Positions 29,267 to 41,722 of a DNA stretch of 64,000 nt are shown here, one piece after another. The DNA comes from Hybos culiciformis (lineage: Eukaryota; Arthropoda; Insecta; Diptera; Hybotidae), in contig OZ023274.1 in NCBI GenBank assembly GCA_964007475.1, positions 38,495,860 to 38,559,859 on the forward strand, written 5' to 3'. The notes beneath the pieces are model-generated. The model ran no database searches. It worked only from the letters and a program-made list of their open reading frames with translations, and was not told the origin of the DNA. Numbering within the stretch: position 1 is the stretch's first letter; each line of letters begins with the position of its first letter. The position numbers and the translations under genes are program-made.

Positions 29267-31080
29267 TTTTAATTCTATTTTTAATTTAATAAAATCGCAA
29301 GAAAAAATTATTATTTATTAAATAAAAAAAACCACGTATTTTTTTTTAATTAGTTTACACATTTTTTGAAGGTGCCAAAAATTTTTTAATTGTTTTTAGT
29401 GCTACCACACTACCAGATACATAAAATTAAACAACCGTATCGAATCGGTACCGACTATAAATATATTTAAATTGTTCAAAGTCGCCGTGGCATTGAGCTT
29501 ATCATCTTCCCAACATTTTCAATTTATTTTTTATAACGGCGGCGCGGCTGACTTTAGCCTGTTTCTTTTAGTTCGTCATAAAAAAAATAATCGTTTTGTT
29601 AACTACCCTGTTTTTTGCAACACAAAAAAAAAAACAATCGCGTAAACAGACGACTTTAGATTTTATTTGACAATTTCATAAAATTGATGGAATCAATGCA
29701 ATCATACAAATGAGGCAACTTGCAACATGTACATGACATTGTCGTACGTAGAGAGACTTAAAAAGACTATATTATTAGTAGAGTAGACAATATATTATGA
29801 TATTATAACAATAAAATTAAACTTGTTTTTGGTTTTTTTTTTTGTTAATTTTTTATAATTTGTTAAAAAAGTAAAAGTTATAAATTTTCATTATCTATCT
29901 ATATATTTGATATTTTCATTGAAAATTTTTTAATATAATAAAAAAATAAATAATTTTTAATTATTTTGGTTTAGTTGTGAATTTTATTTTTATATATTAT
30001 TCTTCAGTTGATGCAAATTGAAATTAAAAAAAAAACCTATGTGGGTGTTGCTGGAATGGGTTCTTTGTCCAATCCAATTAAAATTTTATTCGAGAAAAAA
30101 TAATTTAAAATAGGGTTTTAAAAATTGTGCTAACAATTTCGGTTACCCACCCACGTCCAATTGCATGACTGTGTTGTGTGGACAATCGTTTTAAGTTTAA
30201 GGTCCTACTACCTGTATTTGAGACCAAAAAGGAAAATACATGTAGATACAGAACCTGGAAATTGAGTCTATCCTAGCGAAATTTTCACCCAATATCAAAC
30301 CATCTGTGGATCGGATTTCATTATGTTGCTGGCACCGATGAACCTTTGTTTTACCTTAAATTGTGATCCAAGTAAAGCAGTTTACGGTTTTTTTTTCTAT
30401 TATTTACTCATTTTATATCTAAGAAAGAGAAACTTAACGTTAGATATTCCTATCGGGAATCAAACTTGAATACAAGATTTTTAACTAAAAGCTGAATTAA
30501 TTTGATTATATCATTCGTGTTATTATTTATAATTATCTGAAAAATGTTCCTAAGATTTTTTTGAGATTTCTAAGAGTTGTCGATAAAATGGGAAACATTT
30601 TTCTTACTGATTCGAATGATTAGTTCCATTAAATTTTTAATAAAAAATTTAGATAATTTGATTTCACGGTACTACTTCAGAAATCTTATTTTTATGCGGT
30701 TGGTTGTTTTTGCGTGAGTTTGTTTTATAAAAATAAGTTAAGAGAATTTTATAATTAAAAAATTAAAAAAAAAAAATCTTCAAAAATAAAAATATTAAGC
30801 TTTTTGATAGTTTTAAATAGAATGGTCGTTGAACTTAAACCAATTTAAAGTTAAATGATTATTTTCTTTTATACAATAATCTTATCAGTTAGATTTTCAA
30901 CTTTAAAGAATGAACATTATTTTTATTTTGAAATAAATTAAAAAATTTGTTGAAATGAAATTTAATTATACATAAGAAAAAGAAAATATATATTAAAGTT
31001 TAAGAAAAAAGTATTAAAATAGTAAAATAAAAAGATACTGAATTTTATAAATTAAAATTTAAAATAAAAATTAAATTAAA
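29267..31080. promoter_or_regulatory. Divergent upstream region of USE1 and GK5
   Basis: 1.8 kb between two divergent starts, so it must contain both promoters. A short GC-rich patch (GGCGGCGCGGCTG, about 29538-29550) and an AT-rich remainder are visible. TTTTGCAACACAAAAAAAA at about 29612 resembles a motif found repeatedly in the Rab19 intron repeats. No TATA box or other element can be assigned to a start. Confidence 0.45.
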
Positions 31081-34000
31081 ATGGTTCAAAAAAAATATAT
31101 TGCATCATTAGATGTTGGTACAACAACTATACGTTGCTATATTTTTGATTCAAATTGTCAAATATGTGGATCAGCATCAGAGCTTGTAAGTTATTGGCTA
31201 CATGCATGTACATTAGTACATGTACCTACGAAGTAATAATTCATAAATCATGATTTGACTTAAAAAAATGCTTTTGTATTTAAAAATTAATTAAGACTCA
31301 TTCATTAAATTCAAAGTACAATTATTATTCTTGTCTGTCAAAGGTAAGTTCGATAAATTTTTTCGTTCAGTTCGAAACTTTATGTTTTATACGTATTTCT
31401 GTAAGCTTTTTTTAAGTTTTATTTATTATTTTAATAACCACCTATTTTTTATATATATTCAATATAATAATTATTATGTTATTAGGTAAATTATGTATTT
31501 AACGTCGGTATTGAATTTACATAATATTAAAAAAGACACTTACCTAAATGATAAGTTAAAAAAATGAAAAAATTCAAAAAAATAGATTGTTCAAGCCAAA
31601 AATGGTTTTTAATATTTTAGATTTCAAATGTAGCAAATGTATAAAAAAAATTCTTAATATTTCTGATGAAGATGTTAATCATGTACATCGAAACGTTAAA
31701 TAAATAAATAAAATTATTCTTCTTGTCTGTCAAATTGGTCGTTTTTATCAAACAAATTACATATTACATAACATATTATATATTATTGTATTATAATACA
31801 AATGTTGTGTATTTTTTTATTTTTATCAGTACTTGAATGAAAATAATATTTACACAAAATATTTTTTGGTTTTTTTTTTAGGTAACCCTTTTAATTCCTG
31901 AGCCAGGATTATTTGAAATCGATCCTGAGAAACTTTGGGACTCAATAAAGTTAGTTATCAAAAATTCAATCAATGGTAAAAATAATGTTTATCTTTAAAA
32001 TTATAGAGTGTCTGCGTAATTTTAATGCGCTTAGCTCCACAATATTTGCTGGTTTAAAATCTAAAATAAATTACTTTATTTCATTAAAACCTTATATTCA
32101 AATTGAAGTTGGAATATATATTAATCTGAATCTGGAAGTTAACTAGAGCTGGACTGAGGAATTATTTCTTCTAATATCCAACATTATTTTTTCTTTTTTT
32201 TGTAGATGCCAAACTTTCAATTAAAGATATTAGCAGTCTAAGTATTTCGACTCAACGATGCAGTTTCATTACATGGGATCGCATTACTGGTGCATATTTT
32301 CATAATTTTGTTACTTGGAAAGACTTACGAGCTGACGATTTAGTACAAAAATGGAATTCCAGTTTTACTTTGAAAGCTATCAATAGTGCATCATACTTAT
32401 TGTATTTTGTTACAAGACATAAGCGTTTTCTAGCTGGAAGCGTTCTAAAAATGATGAATAGTCAAGTAAGAAAAAAAATTTAAATAACAGCTAAATATTG
32501 AGTTTTGGATCCGAAATAGAGATGAGAAATGAGAATTAAAAATGCCTCCATTTATGAAATATTTTTCAATGATTAGAATTATTTTAGTAATTTTAATTTG
32601 TTTCAAAGAATTTAGTTTGATCATATTGAGTATACGTTTTAAAGTAAAACGAAGATATAATAACTACATTATTGATATTTATTAAAGAAATCTTTAATCT
32701 TAGGTTACGTTAAGATTGCTTTGGCAAATGCAATTTAATTCCAAGTTGAAGGATGCCATACTCAACAAAACAGCATTATTTGGAACTTTAGATTCATGGT
32801 TATTATATAAATTGAGGTAAATTAAATTTAATTAATAAGTATAAATATAAATATAAAAAAAATTGTTTTTCTTTTCTTCATAAGGAAAGGCTTAAAAAAA
32901 GAAGAAGTTGAACATTTAACTGATATTACATCTGCAACAGCAACTGGATTTTATGATCCATTTACATTAAGTTGGGCAAATTGGGCATTATCATTGTTTT
33001 CTATAAAAGTAAAAGCAGCAATAAAATTATTAGGAAATGCATTAAAATTAACTTTGTTTCATTTTTAAGGCAGAAATGTTACCTAAAGTTGTTGATAATG
33101 ATTTTAATTTTGGTTTTGTGCATGAAACAATTTTCGGAGAACCTATAAAAATTTCGTCATCTATTAGTGACCAGTCAGCTGCATTATTAGGTTTGTTGAA
33201 CTACTTTCAATACACAACATAACATTCCAAAAATACAATAACAATACATTATTTTTTAACAAACATTCATGAACTATTTACATGTAATTTTTAGGCTGTT
33301 ATTGTTTCAATGAAGGCGATATTAAAGTAACCGTAGGAACTGGATCATTTCTGAATATAAATACTGGGAAAAATTGCAATGCGTCAATGTTAGGATTATA
33401 TCCATTGGTAGCATGGAAATTTGGAAACAAATTCAATACGAAAATTTGTTATTGTATGGAAGGAGCTGCAAATGATGCTGCACCAATAATAAACTGGGGC
33501 TTGAATATTGGCTTATACAGTTCTGTAGAAGAAACGGCAGAATTGGCAAATTCAGTAACTGATAGCGATGGAGTATATTTTATACCAGCTTTTAGTGGAA
33601 TCGGGGTAAGCATATATTTATTTAACTTATATTTAATTTTGATCTTTTACGTGATTAATTTTTCTTCAACATTAAGTGGATGTTATTTTTAAGAACTCTA
33701 ATTTTCATTTCAATTTGTCTCGTATCCACATTATAATATTTCATGATTTTTACCTTTAAATGTTTTTTTTAAGCCTCCAGTAAATAATTATAAAGCAGCA
33801 TCAGGATTTTTTGGCATCAAACCATCGACTAAAAGAGAACATTTAACTAGAGCATTGCTTGAAAGTGTAGCATTTCGTATAATACAAGTGTGTCAGTGTA
33901 CTATACATGAAACAAATTATAAATTCAGTTCGATTCAAATTGATGGCGGAGTTTCGAAAAATAATTTTATATGTCAAATGATTGCAGATATTACAGATCT

Positions 34001-34353
34001 CAATGTAGAACGAGGTTTAACATCCGAAGGAAGTGTCCTTGGTGCTACATTTGCTGCGTTTATTAACGAAAGTATGATCCTTAATGATAATAAATTGAAT
34101 ATTACTGAATATTTTACATTTTTTTTTAGATATCTGCGAAACTCCTAATGATCTTATGAAATTTCGAAAAATTGGTAAAATTTTTCAACCAAGAAAAAAT
34201 ATAAGAGAAAATTTAATTGTCAAATTAAGAAATTGGGAAAGAATTGTTGAAAGATTCAAAGACTGGTAAATTTATTTCTTAGTTTTAAAAATTATCTAAT
34301 AATCAATATATACTGAAAATTATTTTTTCCTTTTTAGGTATCCAACAAAGTAA
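31081..34353 (+). CDS. GK5: Glycerol kinase 5-like FGGY carbohydrate kinase
   Basis: FGGY-family sugar/polyol kinase of the GK5 branch, with substrate presumed glycerol. Ten exons (31081-31185, 31882-31975, 32206-32465, 32704-32816, 32885-33008, 33070-33190, 33295-33605, 33774-34071, 34130-34265, 34338-34353) join to 526 codons (525 residues), matching human GK5 at about 529. N-terminal phosphate loop ASLDVGTTTIRCYIFD; substrate-domain segments ISTQRCSFITWD and FHNFVTWKDLRADDLV; LFGTLDSWLLYKL; SDQSAALLG; the ATP-side motif KVTVGTGSFLNINTG; and IQIDGGVSKNNFICQM with GSVLGATFAA near the C terminus. In this branch SISTQR replaces the classical GK sequence. Intron 1 carries a retroposed insert. 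Convergent with NUDT9. Confidence 0.94.
31343..31712 (+). mobile_element. Retroposed insert in GK5 intron 1 with 22-bp target duplication
   Basis: The sequence ending TTCTTGTCTGTCAAA is present on both sides (31321-31342 and 31713-31734), a 22-bp direct repeat with a single mismatch. The 370 bp between them ends in ATCGAAACGTTAAATAAATA plus AATAAA, i.e. a simple TAAA tail. GATGAAGATG shortly before it, with CGAAACGTT, is a 3' end I associate with non-LTR or Penelope-like retroelements. A long target duplication with a tail repeat is the mark of target-primed reverse transcription. No coding frame: a 5'-truncated LINE or a SINE. Confidence 0.75.
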
Positions 34354-35715
34354 TCTTTAGTTTCATTTTTTTTTTCTTTCAATTGAGTCTGATATCTTGT
34401 ATATTTTGTGAAAATAGGAGCAGAAATTAAACTAGATGTTGAATTTTACTTCTTTAAAAGATAAATGTACCTGAATAAAAAAAATTATTAATTATTATTT
34501 TGGATATTATTATAAATATATATTTTTATATTACCAGTTTCATTAATTTAAGCATGAATTATGATTTCAATCAATAACTTACAATAAGGCATATCTTCTT
34601 AAAATTCTTTCTTTTTTTTTTTTGTAAGTGTTGATATACATTCCAAAATTATTGTTTTATAAGAATAAAGAGAATAAGATAATAAATTATGTCGACTGGA
34701 ATTAAACATTGAGATTATAGTCGAATACTTAATGGAAACCTGCTTTTAATTTTATAAATAATGAACATTAATAATGTAATAAAATAATGAAAACTTATTT
34801 GAAAGAAATATTAAGTAACATTAAAAAAATTTAATTTTTTTCCTAATTATTAATTAATGTTAAGAGAGAATTTCGAGAATAATTAATCTCAATTTAATAT
34901 TTTTTGGGACTCTCTTAATGTATGTATTATCAATTTATTTTTTACGTGTTTACATTTTATATTTGTCTGATCTATATTTTTTGTACCTAGCAAATCTTAT
35001 TATATAAATAAAATGAATAATACCCAATTTAAATTAATAAGTATAAAATAAAAGAAATTTTAAAATGCTTTCTAAATAAATGTATTCATTATTTTCTGTT
35101 TAATATGATATGATGGTAAGTAAGTATGTGTAAATGTGATATTTCCAAAAATATTAAGAAGAACCTTAGAGGGAATTGCCCAAATTATCTACTTACTGTC
35201 AAATGATTTAAATAATTGATCACTTCAAAAAATAATTAATTAATTCAAAATCTGTTGAACAAGTATATGAATATGGCATTGATCTAATTATGTTAATAAT
35301 TTGTAATAAATAAATAAATAAATAAAGTAGATTTTGGAACAAATTTTAGGCAAAAAAATTTTAAATCAATTTTCTAGGAAGCAAATGGATTTAATTTGTT
35401 TCGAATTAGCTTGGTAATAAATTCAAAAAATTTAAATATTAATTCAAAATAATTTTATTTTTCATTTTCTTATACAACGTTAAACATGTTTGTAATATAT
35501 ACATAATCTACATTTGTATCACGTTTTATTTATGTAAAATTTTTAATTAATATGATTTTATTTCAAAATAATTAAAAAACTTTGAATTTACTAAAATTCA
35601 ACAATAATTACATGAATCATAAAAAAAATAATTTTAGAAGTAGTGCAAATCTGAAGTAGACTCGTAAATGTATATCATTGGTTCAAATCATATTAAAATA
35701 AAGGAGTGTATAATC

Positions 35716-35950
35716 GCACATAGACCGGCTGGGAAAAAATTTGGTATTATGCAGAAGTAATTTATTGGCCTATCGAAGGACGGCTGCCGCCTTCCCTGAA
35801 CCCCCCGGGCTCCTTTTTTTTATTTTGTTCGCGCGATTGTGTTTTTTTCGCAATATGAAGTCGTTTAAAATGAATAGTTTCTTTTGCAAAACTTTTTTGC
35901 ACAATACTCACCATCCCGGCCGGAAATTTGTTTCCCGCCGGTCTGTGTGC
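35716..35950. mobile_element. 235-bp inverted-repeat element (AGACCGGC ends)
   Basis: Left end GCACATAGACCGGCTGGGAA and reversed right end GCACACAGACCGGCGGGAAA match for about 28 bp with one indel. The interior includes, reversed, a GGGGGGTTC and GGCGGCAGCC core that is also present inside the different element at 51677-51949. GC-rich ends. The 70- and 77-residue frames across it are chance. Confidence 0.6.
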
Positions 35951-36140
35951 TGACCATATTTTTCCTTTTAAATAACGAAGAGTTTGTCAGCATTTTTGAG
36001 GTGACCATGAATCCAACTTTTAATTACCTATTCAACAAGCCCAAGAATTTGAAAAATACACCCTTTTCGAAATATTTGCGAAAAACTAAAAATGTCCTGT
36101 ATTTATCCTTTATATGAAAGGACAAATATGGTCAGCGCAG
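35947..36140. mobile_element. Inverted-repeat element (GCTGACCATATTT ends), overlapping the previous one
   Basis: GTGCTGACCATATTTTTCCT at the left and, reversed, TGCGCTGACCATATTTGTCC at the right form terminal repeats of about 22 bp. The left terminus overlaps the last bases of the element at 35716-35950. The two may be one composite unit or one inserted at the edge of the other; the sequence alone does not decide. Confidence 0.5.
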
Positions 36141-37434
36141 CGATAATACACCTACTTTAATTTCTTGAATCAACAAACAAAAATAGACGCAATTATTCCT
36201 TTTTTAGCACCAAATACAACTTTGGAGTCATTATGACGGGTTGCAGATTTAATTATAATATAAATAAATAAAATACCGACCACTTGTTAGAACTGTATTT
36301 ATTTACAGGAAAGGATTGTGCACGAAACTTCACAGAAAATTAGCCAATCAAAAATATTTCTACAGTTGAATATTTTTAAACATTTTATTTATTCCGATCA
36401 ATGTAGTTTTTTTAAACTTATTATTAATACTAATTTAATGCATTTTAAATAATTAATATATTTAATTCTACAGTAAATTTAAGTCATGGTGAAAATAATT
36501 TTTAAATAAAAGCTTTAAAAAAATATAAATTGGTTGAAAACCTGGAACTAAAATTTCATAAAATAAAAAAAAAAATCGAATATATATTCTCATTGAATGT
36601 CGGCCAATGCAATGAATGTCGGCCAAATGCAATTTAAAAAATACTAAATAAGAATCATAGTTATGAAAGATAGCATTTTTACTAGAATAACCTGTTCAAA
36701 CCTTATAAATTCTCTCAAAAATGTACATCTTGGAATTAATGTACTTTGATACATTTTAAGTTAACATAGACAAGAGCAGACGACTCCAGCATAAATAGCT
36801 TCTTTCTGGTGGGATTAAATATTTCTAATTAATTACTCAAGCGTTGTGACATTTCTCATTTCATATTAATCTCAATCCGTCAATATTTTTAAATTGATCT
36901 TAATTATATTAGAGAATGACGGATTTTAATAATATTTATCAATGAACTTTGCCTTCTATTTGTCTATTAGATCTACATGAACTTTATAAACCCATTCAGT
37001 ACAATACAAAGAAAAACATAAAAGTACCAGTCTTATAAATAATATAAAAATTTCTTTTACGAAGCAAAAACCCGAATATTGAAATTAAATCAGTTAATAG
37101 TTTCTTTTCTATCATTGAAATTCTTTTTGAGAACATCACCAGTACTATCGTTGAGAAGAATTTTTTTTCATAAGTGACTAGTTTCTGCATCGAATTCAAA
37201 ACAAATTGACCTCGATATTTTTTCAGTTTAAGTCTACTTAATATGTAAAAAAAAAAATAAAAAAGTTCATAATTCGATACCAAATCTACTTATAAAATAA
37301 AAAATTTAAACATTTCATATTTCATTACCCTATTAAATTATTCCACAAAAACTTAAGAAAACTTTCTTATTTACAATTAATAACCTAGTGTGGTGCAATT
37401 TTGTCACTTTTTGATTTTATTTATAAAGGTTACA

Positions 37435-39341
37435 TTACCAATCAGCATTCAATAACAATGCTACGTGTTCCACGAATACAGCATGATTAGCGTGCAATTT
37501 AATACTTTTGTTGATATCCTAAAAAAAATAAAAATTTAACAATTTTTTGATTGATTAATTTTTTATCTATTGTTCTCACCATCCAGTATACATTTTGAGC
37601 GTCATCTCCAGCTTTCAATTCTAGATTACCTATTTGATCACCTACTTCATCATGAAAACTAAAAGCCTCAGTTTCTATCCAAGCATTATCTGTATTTCGG
37701 TAATCATCAACATATCCTTTATAAATTTCAACACCATTAGCAAAAAAATCTTCAATCAACTGCTGATGTTCTAGGATAAGAAAATAATAATTGAGTATGC
37801 ACATTTAACTTTTAAAATTTATTTTTAAGTTTTTTCTAAACTTCTAAAATGTACATAATTTTACCAAAACTATCCAATGCTTCCTCCATAAATTCTCTTT
37901 TCAATGTTGAAGAAACTTTTTCGCCAGGATCAACCATACCGCCTGGAATAGCCCACATTTGATTATCTTGTCTTTGAATGGCAACCATTTGAAGAATTTT
38001 TCTAAAACAAAATATTTGTATGTATAATAGGTAGGTAAAAAGTCTACTGATTTAAAAATGAAAAACAGCCTCAATAAATAAAAAAATTTAAAATTTTTTG
38101 TCGAAGCGTTAAAAAAAACTTACTTGCCAGTAGTTTCATTCATCACAATTTCATTATTTTTGTCACGCTTCCACCTGGTTACAATTGGGTCGGCAGCATG
38201 ATTGGGACCCCATCTTCCTAATAACCCTCGACCTAAAGAAAAATATATAGTTTAGGTAGAAAGGTATTAGGTTTATGAATATTTTTTTTTATTTCCATAA
38301 TATACAAACCTCCCAAGCCAGTTCTGCCGTATGGATTGAAAGGATACGGATTAACGTCATATTTTTGAACTGAATAGGATTTTCTATTAATGTTTCCGTC
38401 TATATTATTCCATTTTGGTTTGAAATTTTCATCAACTATATCTAGATCGGCCCATGGTTGTCCATTTATATGAGGTGCTGTATAATTTGGCTGGAAAATG
38501 TAGATAGTTAATCAGTTTATTTAAAAAAAAAATCGAATGTACCTACATTATACATTATATGAAGTAAAATTTACATTAGGTACCTACAAAATTGTTTAGG
38601 TACGGGTTTAGTTTCACCTAAAAATTAAAATAATACGAGTACGTATCAGCCAATAATGCCAATTAATATATTAAAAAATTTAATATATTGTTTTATTAAT
38701 TTTAATATATTTTAAAAATTTAGATAAGTAATCTCCTTCCTACCTACACGCTGTCCACTTGTAGGTTGACATCATAATTTCTTGAAATTATTACCTCAAG
38801 CGTATGAAGTTACGTACCTCACGATTAAAATATAATAATTAAAAAGACCCGGTTTAAGTAATACCCTGTAAATAGTTAGGTATACGTCGGTATGCCTACC
38901 AAAGTGGGAACCTTTTTACTTAAGCTTTTTTATTAGGAACTTAGATGGATCTTTCTAAATATCCAAATCATCTAACAACAACCACACTTTAGTAAATAAA
39001 TATTGAATCTTACAGAAACATCAAAAAATTATGATTATGCCGGAAAATTAGATAAGTACTTTTAATAGGTATGTGTATTTAAATTGATAGCGACAAAAGA
39101 AACACAATAGTCTGAGCAGCTATTTACTACTTACCGGATCATAGTTACCAAATGGAATTTTCCAAAAAATCTTATCATCGGGAACATTTTGTCGGTGAAC
39201 AACACTTTTGGGATAAATTTCATTTCGACAATTAACATGTTTGAAAACATTTGGTTTTAATAAATTTTTTAACATAATTGCATTCAAAATATTAAAAAAA
39301 ACTAGAGTAAAATGAATAAAATGTATAGAACTTATTTGCAT
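37435..39341 (-). CDS. NUDT9: NUDT9, ADP-ribose pyrophosphatase
   Basis: Nudix hydrolase that cleaves ADP-ribose to AMP and ribose 5-phosphate, mitochondrial in animals. Six exons on the minus strand (39135-39341, 38310-38490, 38124-38232, 37865-38001, 37580-37770, 37435-37518) join to 303 codons (302 residues). Family landmarks: GQPWADLD and [42 protein letters not shown], the Nudix box [22 protein letters not shown] (split here: GGMVDPGEK and LKREFMEEA carry the metal-binding Glu residues), [18 protein letters not shown], and C-terminal [18 protein letters not shown] rather than RIL in the box indicates an active enzyme, as opposed to the TRPM2 domain. Start uncertain: Met23 (plus 39275) gives a presequence-like [12 protein letters not shown]. 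Divergent from RpL18. Confidence 0.92.
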
Positions 39342-39892
39342 TGATTGACAAAAAAAAAACTAAATATATATATAGGTATATTTTGTTTTTTTTTTTTTAA
39401 TTTTTTTTTTAAGAATTTAGAAAATTAAATTTTTTTTAATTTTTTAATAAGGTATAATATTAATAAGTTTTAAAAATAATTTTCAATAAAATTTTTTTTT
39501 TTTTGTTTTCTCGATTATTCTTCTTGCATTCAGAATCGGTGGTTTGGTTGGTGGTTTAATGTCATTGAAAACAAAATAAACTTTTGCTGCACCTGCAGAC
39601 TGCAATGCAACAAATCGCTAAATAATTCGCACGCAAAATATAATTAAAAAACGAATTTCAATTGTTTGCAAAAACTAACATATGTTTTTTTGACAGCTAA
39701 GTGTGGTAAAAAAGTATTTATGGGGAAGCGAGCCGAGTCGGTATTTTTTTTTTAAAAGTTCGCTTTTAGCTTCAAGTCGAAATTAAATTTACTTTTTTTT
39801 CACTCTAATTGCTTGAATTGAATCTCAACTTACACATTAAATATTTAATTGTCAATTGTCAAACTTCTTTCTTTTTCCGGTCGGTAATAATA
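39342..39892. promoter_or_regulatory. Divergent NUDT9/RpL18 promoter region with 5' TOP tract
   Basis: 551 bp separates the two translation starts. Just before the RpL18 ATG lies a pyrimidine run, CTTCTTTCTTTTTCC (39864-39878), the 5' terminal oligopyrimidine type of start used by ribosomal-protein mRNAs. Transcription of RpL18 therefore probably begins about 15-30 bases before the ATG. The rest is AT-rich; no TATA box seen. Confidence 0.6.
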
Positions 39893-41235
39893 ATGGTAGG
39901 TTTTTATAAAAATTTCTAGATATTTTCTATTTTTTTTAATTTAAATTAAAATTGGATTTTAATTTAAAAGAAATAATTAAGTTTCTTTTTTAAACTTTTA
40001 TAATTGCAAATAAAAAAATGAAGTAATTTTGTATTCAAAATAAAAAAAAATAACTTTAAAGAAAAAATTTCTGAAGAGATACACGTGTGACATTTAAAAA
40101 ATAAAAAAAAAACAATTCCGAAAAAAATTTTCGATTTTTTTTAGGAAAGAAAAGAAATTTTATAAAAAAATAAAAATTGCAATTTAAAACAGAATTTGTT
40201 TTTTTTTTTTCACTCCGATGAAAAATAAATTGAACATTTTTTATTTATTTTTTTTAAATTTGTGCCTATTATTTTAGTAATGTAAGGATGCAGTAGTAAG
40301 TAGGTACCTGCAGCTGTCGCTGTCTTGCGTGACAATGCCATATCAATCTTTAGACTAGAGTTTTGTTTCAAATTCAACCACCCAGGTACCAAGTTATAGG
40401 TATTTTATACATCTGGAACATAAAATCTTTCGTATTTGATTCCTATTCAAGTAAATTTTAACGAATGAACCTTAAATTGCGATCAGAAACTAGTTATATC
40501 ATATGTACCTACATACCTAGTACCTACCTACTCATTCAGGATTTTTGAAATATAATATTAAAACACTAATAAATATTTTTAATTAATTTCAGGGTATTGA
40601 TATTTGTCATAAATACGATCGCAAAGTTCGCAGAACTGAGCCAAAATCTCAAGATGTTTATTTGCGACTTCTTGTTAAGGTAAATATTTGTCAATAGATT
40701 ATTAAAAAAAAAAAATGAATCTAATAGTAAATAATTAAAATTTTATCTTTTTTCTTAGTTGTATCGGTTCTTACACCGCCGTACCAACAAAAAATTCAAT
40801 CGAATTGTTTTGAAACGTTTGTTTATGAGTAAAACAAATCGGCCACCAATGTCCTTGCAACGTGTGAGCAGATTAATTAAGAAAAGCGGTCAATCAGAAG
40901 CTACAGCTGTTGTTGTTGGTACTGTAACTGATGATCAACGTTTATTAAAAGTGCCGAAAATTTCATTATGTGCTTTACATGTAACACAAAAAGCACGTGA
41001 ACGTATATTGAAAGCTGGAGGTGAAGTATTGACTTTTGACCAATTGGCATTAAAAGCACCAACTGGCAAAAAAACTTTATTGTTCCAAGGTAGACGTACA
41101 GCAAGAGAAGCATGTAAACATTTCGGTAAAGCACCAGGTGTACCACACTCACATACAAGGCCATATGTACGTTCTAAGGGACGTAAATTTGAGCGTGCTC
41201 GTGGTCGTCGTTCATCATGTGGTTACAAGAAGTAA
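39893..41235 (+). CDS. RpL18: 60S ribosomal protein L18 (eL18)
   Basis: Component of the large cytosolic ribosomal subunit. Exon 1 holds only the initiator ATG (39893-39895), exon 2 is 40593-40679 and exon 3 is 40759-41235. Together they encode 188 residues, exactly the usual animal length. It begins [20 protein letters not shown], continues with [32 protein letters not shown] and [20 protein letters not shown], and ends RRSSCGYKK. An intron directly after the ATG and a pyrimidine-rich transcript start are typical of ribosomal-protein genes. Codons are less AT-biased than in neighbouring genes. AATAAA-like sequence follows near 41320. Tail-to-tail with FLCN. Confidence 0.98.
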
Positions 41236-41722
41236 ATCTAAAAAAAAATATTTTATATTTTAAATTTAAATTTGGAAACAAAAAGATGTGGAAATAAATT
41301 ATGAAACGTTGTTTCTTAAAATAAACATTTTTTGATTTCCATAATCTTGTCTTTAATATTGATTAGAAAGGTCCAAATCATTAATTTGAATGTTATACAT
41401 AGGCACTTGGTGTTTTTCAATAATTCCGTCTCAAATCTTATTTCTTATTTACTATGTACCAGTACATTCATCACATGTATTTGTAAGTGAAAGGTCTCTT
41501 GTTTTTTGTCTTCCCAGTATTTAAAAAAATATGTTAATGTTATGCATGATTAATCAGAAAATTGTATTCAGCAATTCCAAATTCAAATTTCAATTTGTTA
41601 ATTTCTTAGTATAATAATAAAATTTGTTTTCAATAATATTATATAAACAGCAATATATTCAACAATGATTTGACAATTTAATAGTATTTAAAACAACTAA
41701 CATAACAAATTTTTATGTAATT
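41236..41722. other. RpL18-FLCN tail-to-tail spacer
   Basis: 487 bp holding the two 3' UTRs. An AATAAA-like signal for RpL18 lies near 41320. Nothing else is recognisable. Confidence 0.5.

Larger units (their letters stand above)
34354..37434. other. GK5-NUDT9 tail-to-tail intergenic region
   Basis: 3' UTRs of the two genes plus AT-rich DNA. It holds the GC-rich inverted-repeat elements at 35716-36135 and a TAAA simple repeat near 35305-35330. The 95-residue minus-strand frame at 36996-37283 is low-complexity and not recognised. Confidence 0.45.

Noticed and set aside
40210..40392. 60-residue minus-strand frame in RpL18 intron 1
   Set aside because: No resemblance to a known protein; the intron is a common place for snoRNAs, but I could not identify convincing C/D or H/ACA boxes.
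40901..41164. 87-residue minus-strand frame opposite RpL18
   Set aside because: Shadow of the RpL18 coding exon on the other strand.
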